Of a stretch of 15,214 nucleotides of DNA, positions 8,796-15,214 are shown piece after piece. The stretch comes from Fragilaria crotonensis (lineage: Eukaryota > Bacillariophyta > Fragilariophyceae > Fragilariales > Fragilariaceae). A program made the position numbers and the translations under genes. Position 1 is the first letter of the stretch. Each line of letters starts with the position of its first letter. The stretch lies in NCBI GenBank assembly GCA_022925895.1, contig JAKSYS010000244.1:64001-79214 (forward strand). Direction: 5' to 3'. The notes under the pieces are model-generated. The model made no database searches. It was not told where the DNA came from and was given only the letters and a program-made list of their open reading frames with translations.

Positions 8796-9608
8796 AGGCG
8801 TCGGCCATCGGGGCCAAACCCCTCCGCCACTGATGGCCACTCAAAATTTTCCTCCCTCCCACCCCTCCCGCCCACAGACGGTCAAAGTTCAATGGCTCGA
8901 CGGACGCAAGGGGAGGGAAAGGAGCATCATCCGGAACCCAGTAAGGAGGCCGGGACAGCACAAGCAGCCCCCAGTAAGGGGTCTGGAAAAGCACTCAGGG
9001 ACCCCACCAGTAAGGCGGGACCGGGTGACGGAGCGCCCAGAAGGGAACACGACCCAAACAGCGACCAGTACGGTCGCAGACACGACCAGTATGGTCGCAG
9101 ACACACGTCCCCAACGACGAGCCCCGAGATGTACCGGGACCCCGCGATGCACACCATAACAAGATCCGATGCGGATCCGGAGAACGCGAATCAAGCCACT
9201 TCGAGCACGGCCAGTACCCCGAACGCAGACCGAAGTCCCAGCCAGCGTGTTCGTCGATATGACCGAGGATCGGAGGCGTCGTTTATCGCCGACGCGACCT
9301 CAGCCCGGAGGGCCAGGCTGCGTCACGAAGCGGCTTCCAGGGAGAGCGCTGCAGAGGGAACACCCGAGCCGGACGACGGCAAGGTAGGATCGAAACCGAA
9401 CGGGGGGGGAGCCTGACGACGAGCGCAGCGGAGCGCATCAGGAGTATCCTGAGCCCGACGACGCGCCTGGCACGACGGCTCACCACTGCGGAATACACCG
9501 CAACCAAGGGCGGAATCGACTCGCGCCCATCAGCTAGCGCCCAAAAAGGCGACGAACGAAACGTCAAGCGTCTAAGGGATGCGGACGCGTCTGACCGGGA
9601 GACACTAG
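8796..9608 (+). pseudogene. low-complexity N-terminal linker of the DIRS-like pol
   Basis: No enzyme domain is recognised. The open segment 8892-9416 is rich in Ser, Pro, Arg and Asp, has repeated PSK/TSK steps and two copies of DQYGRRH. It starts with an ATG at 8892, and the frame is open upstream to the Gag TGA at 8793. A run of seven G at about 9405-9411 breaks the frame. The sense probably continues as RIRSILSPTTRLARRL and RNVKRLRDADASDRETLG toward 9640, where another G run leads into the reverse transcriptase. Low-complexity N-terminal pol extensions are plausible, but the start of this protein is uncertain. Confidence 0.5.
9062..9103 (+). repeat. 21-bp tandem duplication (two units)
   Basis: Units 9062-9082 and 9083-9103 differ at one base (C or T) and encode DQYGRRH twice. 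Each unit holds the inverted repeat CGACC-agtac-GGTCG. The length is a multiple of three, so the frame is kept. Confidence 0.85.
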
Positions 9609-11240
9609 GTGAGTACCCGTTCCTCGTTCATTCGTCAAGAAGCGACCAGCACCTGCCGGGGGGATGCATCACATTTCTTCTCGGAGCCGCCATCGGGGCC
9701 GTGCGACGAGTTCGAACCCCCAGCCTGGTTCCTGGAGGCAATCAAGGGAATTTGCTCGACCACCCCCGAAGTCCCATCAATGTCCCCCATCCAGTTCGCA
9801 ATGTCGGAAGCCGCCGCGGAGCACAACGCGGAGGTACTGAAATCCTTCGACTTTGACCTTGGACGTCTGATCCAAGATAACGAGTCATCGACCATCGGGT
9901 TCGGGTCTGAGTTCCGCCGAATCAGGGACCTCCGGCCACTCATCGGACGGCACCCTCACTTCCCCCGCCTGGAATCCCTCCTCACGAAGGGAATGCAGTA
10001 CGTCTTTGAGCGGGAGCTCAGTCCCGATGAAAAGGACGACGAGGTAACGGCCATGCTGGCGCGAGGAAACCACAAGTCGGCCCAGGAGGATCAAGACAGA
10101 GTTGGCGAGCTCTCCTCGCCAAGGACGTCATCCACGGGTTCACAATCCCGCTACCGATCGCTGTGGTCAAGATGATCCCTGGGGCAATGGTACAGCCCTT
10201 GGGGTTAGTACAGCAGTGGTCGGTCGACCAGGACGGAGAGCGAAAAGCAAAGTTCCGGCTCACGCAGGATCTGAGCTTCTCAACGGGGCGCGGAGCGAAG
10301 CCCACGTCGATAAACTCCCGAATCAACATGTCCGCCTACACGGAGATGGTGTATGGATGGTGTCTCCCACGCATCATCCACTTCATCGTCGCCCTACGGT
10401 CGCAGAACCCGATGCTACTGATCCTCATCAGCAAGTACGACTACAGCGACGCGTACCGTCGCATCGCACACAGTTCGTGCGCGGCTGCCCAGACGATCGC
10501 AGTAAACGGGGACACGGCTTTCCTCTCTCTTCGTCTCACCTTCGGAGGGTCTCCCAACCCACCCACATGGTGCATGTTCTCTGAGCTGGTAACTGACCTC
10601 GCCAACGAGATAGGGCAGTGCGATGAGTGGGATCCAGTCGAGACCCGAAGCCCAGCGCAACCGACGACGCCCGAGCCGTCTCGGCTCCCGGCCGAGGTCC
10701 CCATCACCCAAGCACGGAAGATGGCTGTTCACATCCCCCCGACCAAATCCGGAGGTCGCGTGGATGGGTTCATTGACGACCTAATCAACGTGTTCCTCGA
10801 CACTCCCGAGAACTGCCGGCGACAGCCTCACATTGTGCCACTCGCGATGCACCTGACCAGCCGACCTCACGCTGGCGACGAAGTCGAGCCGATCCCGCGC
10901 CGTCCGATCCTTTCCATCCCGAAGCTCATCGCAGAGGGGAGGCCCGAAGAAGTTCAGATCGTCCTAGGGTGGAGACTCAACACGCGCCTGCTCGAGATTT
11001 CGTTGCCAACCGACAAGTACCTTGCGTGGTCCGAGGACGTCAGGAAGCTGAGGGCTGACGGCCACTGCCAGGTGAAAGAGCTGGAGACGCTGGTAGGAAG
11101 GCTCAACCACACGGCATACATCATCCCGAACTCCCGTCACTTCATGAGCAGGATCCGGAGAGGACTCGAGGGAGGGAGAGGGAGGAAAAGGAAGGTGGGA
11201 GAAGAGGCGCTGGCCGACCTACACCTGTGGGAAGGGTTCT
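9609..11240 (+). pseudogene. reverse transcriptase domain of the DIRS-like pol
   Basis: This polymerase would copy the element's RNA. The N-terminal part (to 10175) has PPAWFLEAIKGICSTTP, FGSEFRRIRDLRPLIGRHP and RGNHKSAQED, blocks typical of DIRS reverse transcriptases. A one-base shift near 10110 moves to the frame open from 10163 to 11269. There KAKFRLTQDLSF is followed by motif A in SKYDYSDAYRRIAHS, with the aspartate at 10439-10441. LRLTFGGSPNPPTWCMFSEL and the catalytic VDGFIDDLINVF follow, with aspartates at 10775-10780. FIDD replaces the YxDD of LTR elements. Two frames are enough to carry all motifs, so the catalytic core is intact in sequence. The thumb and connection end near 11240, where a further one-base shift leads to RNase H. 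Confidence 0.9.
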
Positions 11241-11690
11241 TGACCACGCCCACAAAGGGGTCCCGATGAACCTCCTGGTGACCAGAGAACCTGATAAGAT
11301 CTGCTGGTCGGACGCCTGCCCGTACGGTCTGGGAGGGTACAGCCTCTCGGGTCGGGCATGGCGACTCCGTATCCCAAAGACGAGCCCCATCTTCGGGCAC
11401 AAGGGGATCAACAACTTACTCGAGTTCCTGGGGATGGCGGTCAACATCTGGCTGGCCTGTCTCGAGTCCGAGGGGGGGGAGAACTGCATTCTGGCCATCG
11501 GGGACAACACGTCGGCCATTGGCTGGCTCCACAATTCATCTCGTTTGGACACACTATGGGACGCACAGAAGGCACACCTCCAGGTCGCGAGGAAGATCGC
11601 ATCACTGCTGATCGACTTCCGGTGTTGCCTCGCCTCGCAACACCTGAAAGGCGAACTCAACGTGGTCGCCGACCTACTGTCCTTTGTGGG
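11241..11690 (+). pseudogene. RNase H domain of the DIRS-like pol
   Basis: The domain would remove template RNA after copying. It is joined to the reverse transcriptase by a one-base shift near 11245, where the end of one frame (WEGFLTT) meets HKGVPMNLLVTREPD. The D-E-D active site is visible: D in CWSDACPYGLGGY (11311-11313), E in NNLLEFLGM (11422-11424) and D in AIGDNTSAIGWLHNSS (11503-11505). The end, CLASQHLKGELNVVADLLS, matches the usual H-x-x-G-x-x-N-x-x-A-D-x-L-S close of DIRS and gypsy RNase H. No damage is seen inside the domain itself. Confidence 0.88.
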
Positions 11691-12995
11691 AGACGACTCG
11701 AGGGGGAAGAGTCACCCGATCGCGGATGACACAACCTCAAACGACGAACTAACCAACCGATTCCTGGTGTCGTACCCTTCACAGGTGCCGGAGAACTTCG
11801 CCATCTCACAACTGCCGGACGAGATATTATCCTGGGTCACGCAAGTGCTGCGAGTCGCAGAGTTATATTTGACGGGAGACAGGAGAGCAGCAACGAGTCG
11901 TACGACAGAACATGGCGCCGCTGGAATGGATACTGCATCCACGTCGGGTACGGGGATGACCCCCTCCTCACTCTGTTATCCGACGGCGAGCGAGACCTCT
12001 TCCTCAGAGCGTTCCTCGACTTCTTTCGAGGGACCGAGTGGGACGCAAGGGGCAGACCTTCGGGAGATCGTCGCGAACCAGTGGTCGCGAGTACTATGCG
12101 CAAAGCCGCAAGCAACTTGGCTGCGGCGTTTCGAGCCATATCGGGGTCAGCCCCTGCACCTCAAAGGATCCCCAAACCTGCGACCCTTCATTAAGTCATG
12201 GCTCAAAGCCTGCGACAACGTGGACCCCGAAGCGGAAACAAAGGCCGCGACACCCCAGCTCCTGCGAGCTATGTTCGAGCAGTCAGGAGCAGGGACGATC
12301 GACAGAAGAGACACACGCGAAGCAGTCATCGCCGAGATAGCGATCGCGGCATACTTCTTCGCGATGAGGTCGTGCGAAATAACAGAGACGGCGACCCCTG
12401 GAAGAACTAAGATCATCCGACTTGAAGGAGTAGTCTTCAGGGACTCCAAGCACCGAGAGATCCCGCACATCGAAACAAGATCTCGACGGCACGAAGAGTG
12501 ACGGTCACCTTCGAGAACCAGAAGAACGGACTTAAGATGGACAAACGAACTCAGGAGAGGACAGGGGACAGCGTAATGTGCCCCGTCCGGCGATTGGCAT
12601 CCCTAGTTCTGCGAGTCCTGGAAAGAGTCCCCAACTCTGGCCACGAAACGCCCGTCGGAACCATCCAAACACTGAAGGGAACGCGAATAGTTTCCAGCAG
12701 CGAACTGCGGAGCAGCCTCCGAGCAGCGTGCACAAAGGGAGGGGGAGCGAGCACCTTCGGATACACGGCAGGCGAAATCGGGACGCGGTCGATCAGGTCA
12801 GGAGCCGCGATGGGGCTGTTCCTGATGGACCAACCAGTGGCGAAAATCATGATATTGGGAAGGTGGTCATCGGACGCATTCCTGGACTACATCCGGCCCC
12901 AAGTGCTTGAATGGACAAACCAGCTGAGTAGAGACATGATCCAGAACGATTCATTCTTCGACGCAGCTGACTCGAGACGGGGTAATCCCAAGTGA
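11691..12995 (+). pseudogene. tyrosine recombinase of the DIRS-like element
   Basis: This enzyme would integrate a circular DNA copy by site-specific recombination. It follows RNase H in the same frame (to 12501) after a Ser/Thr-rich linker (about 11880-12050). The N-terminal helical part is near 12050-12300. The first catalytic arginine is in FFAMRSCEI (12367-12369). A one-base shift near 12470 leads to the final frame 12498-12995, with TVTFENQKNGLK and CPVRRLASLVLRVLE. The active-site box reads TRSIRSGAAMGLFL, with Arg (12795-12797) in place but Arg instead of the usual His at 12786-12788. GRWSSDAFLDYIRPQV then gives the Trp and the nucleophile Tyr (12888-12890). It ends at a TGA, 12993-12995. 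No methyltransferase domain lies between RNase H and recombinase. Confidence 0.87.
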
Positions 12996-13115
12996 CCCGC
13001 GAACGAGAACGAAAGCGGGAGCCCCGCTAGCGAACGGATTGAGGAAGGTGCCGAACAGGATGCACCTTCACCACTGACGGAAGTTGAGTGCTTGGTTCAG
13101 GGAGGAGTTCAATGG
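12996..13115 (+). other. non-coding tail of the DIRS-like body before B1
   Basis: About 120 bases between the recombinase stop and repeat B1, with no gene visible. It should contain the transcript's 3' part. The last bases, 13108-13115, are most of a 10-bp repeat also found after A1. Confidence 0.6.
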
Positions 13116-13117
13116 CT
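13108..13117 (+). repeat. 10-bp direct repeat flanking the element body, right copy
   Basis: ttcaatggct crosses the body/B1 junction and matches 6691-6700. See the left copy. Confidence 0.6.
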
Positions 13118-13338
13118 GGACCACCCAACATCCGGGGAGTTGGAGCTGAATTTACCGTCGAGGGAATCCCCCCTCGACCAACCCAAACATCAGTCTACCT
13201 CGCCCCTACAGTCGTACGTTACCACTAATGCTGACTACCTACACCGTCGATCATGACGGAGAGATACTCTGGGCAACCCGAACGGAAACAAGAGAGAACA
13301 ACAGACTGGTTTCGAAGTGGCGCAGCGAACAACTTCGT
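13116..13338 (+). repeat. split direct repeat B1 (internal)
   Basis: It matches B2 (13704-13924) from ctggaccaccc to aacttcgt. No substitution is seen. The only difference is a run of six C near 13169-13174 against four C in B2. It abuts A2 without a gap. Confidence 0.93.
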
Positions 13339-13690
13339 TACATGGTCTGGGGTGGGAGCACAGTACTGTGCCTCCAGCGCCACTACTACAACGGGGCACG
13401 AAAGTACTGTACGGGCAGCACTACGGGCACGACTACCTGTACTATCGTTGCCCCGGATCGGCAGTTCATATCGGCATGTCGTATCGGCATGTTGTATGCA
13501 TACATACGTAATGGATACGGTGACATCCACGATTCACCGTTGAACGCGAAAACTAGCTGCAACGTGAACTCGCCGATCCGCCGCTGGAGTGGAGATTTTG
13601 CCCACATCGATCCACCAAAGTGAACCGACTGTGCCAAGCAAACTTCCATCCCAGCAACTAAGTCAATAGCTTACTAATCGTTTAATTTTC
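13339..13690 (+). repeat. split direct repeat A2 (internal)
   Basis: Second copy of A1, offset by 7000 bases for most of its length and lacking three bases in two small gaps. It follows B1 directly; the B1/A2 junction cttcgt-tacatgg represents the joined ends of the element. Confidence 0.93.
13358..13371. repeat. 14-bp perfect palindrome in repeat A2
   Basis: Same GCACAGTACTGTGC as at 6358-6371, kept in both copies of A. Confidence 0.6.
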
Positions 13691-13703
13691 CCCAAGCCCA
13701 CCC

Positions 13704-13924
13704 CTGGACCACCCAACATCCGGGGAGTTGGAGCTGAATTTACCGTCGAGGGAATCCCCTCGACCAACCCAAACATCAGTCTACCTCGCCCCTACAGTCG
13801 TACGTTACCACTAATGCTGACTACCTACACCGTCGATCATGACGGAGAGATACTCTGGGCAACCCGAACGGAAACAAGAGAGAACAACAGACTGGTTTCG
13901 AAGTGGCGCAGCGAACAACTTCGT
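13704..13924 (+). repeat. split direct repeat B2 (right terminal)
   Basis: Second copy of B1 and right end of the element. It is separated from A2 by a 13-base C-rich spacer (13691-13703). Host sequence cctgcgtttt begins at 13925. Confidence 0.92.
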
Positions 13925-13927
13925 CCT
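13922..13927. repeat. short direct repeat at right edge of DIRS-like element
   Basis: cgtcct, the partner of 6333-6338. Three of its bases belong to repeat B2 and three to the flank. Confidence 0.5.
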
Positions 13928-13965
13928 GCGTTTTGTCTTCGTAGACCGACTTCGTTTTGGTGCAC

Positions 13966-14874
13966 ATGGCACAACATCCGACGCACATCAACAATCAGAA
14001 CTGTGAGTACTTCAGAAGCATGTCGCTGAGTGCGAAAGACGCTGCTTTGATCTGTAACGCCTCTATAGGCAATGCCAAGAAGGTTCGTGACCTGCTACGT
14101 GATGGAGCTAATGTGAACGCTCGAGGTGATCCTGATAGTATAACAGCGCTTTGGGAGGCGAGTAAAGGTGGCCATGTGGAAGTCGTCCGCGCGTTGCTCG
14201 ATTGTAAGGATTTGGAAGTGGATGCCCTATGTTTCTATGGTGACTATGAGAAGGACGCGTCCACAGCCTTCTTCATCGCAAGTATCCTTGGTCATGTGGA
14301 AGTCGTACGCGAGTTGCTAAAGCACAAGGATGTGAATGTGAATTTTCGGAATAGACACTGTGGCATGACAGCCCTTTCCGCGGCGAGTTCCGAAGGCTAT
14401 CCGAGTATTGTCTGCGAATTGCTCAGGTGTACCAATGTGGACGTGAATGCCCGCGATAATGATGGCGCATCTGCACTTTACTTTGCGTGTGGTAAAGGCC
14501 GTGAAGAAATCGTCACGGAGTTGCTCAAGCACAGCAAAGTGGATGTGAATGCCCAAACGAAAACTGGTGAATCAGCCCTTCACATTGCGAGCGCTAAAGG
14601 CAATGTGGAAACTGTCAGATTGTTGCTCAAGAAAGACAAGTTGGATGTGAATCTCAAAGACATCAAGGGATTGACAGCTATTGATTTGGCTATAGGTAAT
14701 CGTGAGTATGGTGTTAGAAAAGCCTTTCAAGAACATGAGGATTCTTTCGTGGCGCTAAAGAAGGACCGGGAATCGCTTACTATGGCGATGACAGCTCGCA
14801 AGTCTGATCCTGTTGAACTGTCTATTCAGTATATCGAGCGTTGCAAGACCGACTCAAAACTTGGATCGGGTTGA
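13966..14874 (+). CDS. ankyrin-repeat region of an ankyrin-repeat protein kinase
   Basis: The open frame from the ATG at 13966 gives 302 residues; a second ATG at 14020 (MSLSAKDAAL) is an equally good start. About six ankyrin repeats fill residues 26-245, seen as ITALWEASKGGHVEVVRALL, TAFFIASILGHVEVVRELL, MTALSAASSEGYPSIVCELL, ASALYFACGKGREEIVTELL and SALHIASAKGNVETVRLLL, each ending in a V-x-V-N or similar turn. Ankyrin repeats bind partner proteins. A helical link (FVALKKDRESLTMAM) follows. The frame stops at a TGA (14872-14874) just after KLGSG, which is the first half of a kinase glycine loop, so this product is the N-terminal part of a larger gene that continues beyond. The start lies only about 40 bp after the DIRS-like element. 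As written it would be a secretion-free, soluble ankyrin protein. Confidence 0.82.
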   Translation: MAQHPTHINNQNCEYFRSMSLSAKDAALICNASIGNAKKVRDLLRDGANVNARGDPDSITALWEASKGGHVEVVRALLDCKDLEVDALCFYGDYEKDASTAFFIASILGHVEVVRELLKHKDVNVNFRNRHCGMTALSAASSEGYPSIVCELLRCTNVDVNARDNDGASALYFACGKGREEIVTELLKHSKVDVNAQTKTGESALHIASAKGNVETVRLLLKKDKLDVNLKDIKGLTAIDLAIGNREYGVRKAFQEHEDSFVALKKDRESLTMAMTARKSDPVELSIQYIERCKTDSKLGSG

Positions 14875-15214
14875 TTTGGCGAAGTATTTTTGGCCCAAGA
14901 TAGTGGTCTCCCTGAACCCAAAAAGTTCGCAGTCAAAATGATCAAAATTTCTAAAAGTTCTTATGGCCCCAATGACGAAAATTTGAAATCCTTCCAGAAG
15001 GAACTTTCGGTACGTTCTGGATACCACTGAGTGCTGCATCGTTTGGAACAATGCACCCTCCACCCCATCTCCCTCGAGTTCTAACAAAAATGCACAATTC
15101 CGTCAGGTACTCAAAAGATTTCGTCATCCCAATATCATTGTCTTGTATGGCTACAATTTCAAAGGCAGTGCCGGAGAGCAGTTTTGGTGTTAGAATACGC
15201 AGCCAACGGCTCAC
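14854..15214 (+). pseudogene. N-lobe of a Ser/Thr or TKL-type protein kinase, interrupted and cut by window edge
   Basis: Across the TGA at 14872-14874 the frame of the ankyrin gene continues as FGEVFLAQDSGLPEP, so the glycine loop is GSG-stop-FGEV. The ATP-binding lysine is in KKFAVKMIKIS (14935-14937). Helix C is in LKSFQKELS. After an intron at 15010-15106 the frame resumes in phase as VLKRFRHPNIIVLYGYNF, the classic HPNI block before strand 4. At a four-T run (15182-15185) one base seems missing: the next codons lead to a TAG, while the neighbouring frame gives LVLEYAANGS, the hinge. Kinase identity is firm from these blocks in order. Whether the gene is dead or the TGA and shift are sequence errors cannot be told from here. 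The C-lobe lies outside the window. Confidence 0.8.
15010..15106 (+). other. 97-bp spliceosomal intron in the kinase gene
   Basis: The donor is GTACGT directly after TCG (15007-15009) and the acceptor is CGTCAG at 15101-15106. A branch-like CTAAC lies at 15081-15085, about 22 bases before the acceptor. Removal joins KELS to VLKRFRHPN without a phase change and restores the conserved helix C to strand 4 passage. Unspliced, the frame hits a TGA within 20 bases. Confidence 0.85.

Larger units (their letters stand above)
6339..13924 (+). mobile_element. DIRS-order tyrosine-recombinase retrotransposon with split direct repeats (PAT/Ngaro-like)
   Basis: The element is about 7.6 kb and bounded by split direct repeats in the order A1 (6339-6693), body, B1 (13116-13338), A2 (13339-13690), B2 (13704-13924). 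This is the terminal arrangement described for PAT-like and Ngaro-like elements, not for LTR elements. The body encodes a Gag-like protein, reverse transcriptase with FIDD, RNase H, and a tyrosine recombinase in place of a DDE integrase. DIRS and PAT elements usually carry a methyltransferase domain; I recognise none, which fits Ngaro better, so the subgroup is left open. The paired repeats differ only by indels, indicating a recent insertion. The reading frames are broken at a dozen or so places. It lies in the same orientation as the downstream ankyrin-kinase gene. Confidence 0.9.

Noticed and set aside
9062-9103. CRISPR-like or minisatellite array
   Set aside because: Only two adjacent 21-bp units with no spacers, inside a coding frame; a simple in-frame duplication.
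11142-11660. 172-codon open frame on the minus strand opposite the RNase H region
   Set aside because: The plus strand carries the RNase H D-E-D motifs at the same place; the minus frame has Ser/Pro-rich composition typical of antisense shadows.
13957-13965. Start of the ankyrin gene at a TTG at 13957
   Set aside because: Eukaryotic genes normally start at ATG; ATG codons in the same frame at 13966 and 14020 are preferred.
4171-14874. UGA read as an amino acid, suggested by in-frame TGA codons in copia gag-pol and in the kinase glycine loop
   Set aside because: The recombinase and the DIRS-like Gag end naturally at TGA, and a leaky stop and a point mutation explain the two cases more simply. 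Nothing else supports a changed code.

Overview
The window is nuclear DNA of a eukaryote. It holds two retrotransposons and the 5' part of a host gene, with no bacterial-type operons, RNA genes or CRISPR. A copia-type element with the DSHADT protease signature and an RGG-rich Gag, a DIRS/PAT-like tyrosine-recombinase element, and a short GT-AG intron in an ankyrin-repeat kinase gene together suggest a microalgal stramenopile, most likely a diatom. That assignment is inference from family resemblance; no sequence search was run.

Layout. (1) Positions 1-5741, minus strand: a Ty1/copia element with gag, protease, integrase, a chromodomain-like linker, reverse transcriptase and RNase H, in that order from high to low coordinates. 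The coding chain runs from an ATG at 5739-5741 to a TAG at 105-107. It is interrupted by about fifteen single-base frame changes, plus an in-frame TGA-CTA between gag and pol. (2) Positions 5742-6338: AT-rich sequence without a gene. It should hold the copia leader and 5' LTR (limits not definable) and the original upstream DNA of the host gene. (3) Positions 6339-13924, plus strand: a complete DIRS-order element of about 7.6 kb with split direct repeats in the order A1 - body - B1 - A2 - B2. The body encodes a Gag with a CCCH-type finger, a low-complexity linker, reverse transcriptase, RNase H and a tyrosine recombinase. No methyltransferase domain was recognised. Its reading frames are also broken by single-base shifts. 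(4) From 13966, plus strand: an ankyrin-repeat protein kinase gene running off the right edge. It has a 97-bp intron (15010-15106), a TGA in the glycine-rich loop of the kinase, and a probable one-base loss near 15182.

How the parts relate. The DIRS-like element sits only about 40 bp upstream of the first ATG of the ankyrin-kinase gene, so it separates that gene from its old promoter region. The A and B repeat pairs show no substitutions between copies, only small indels, so the insertion looks very young. Yet its genes are full of single-base frame changes, many at homopolymer runs. Either the sequence carries residual indel errors, or a defective copy was mobilised in trans. This question affects how every 'pseudogene' call here should be read.
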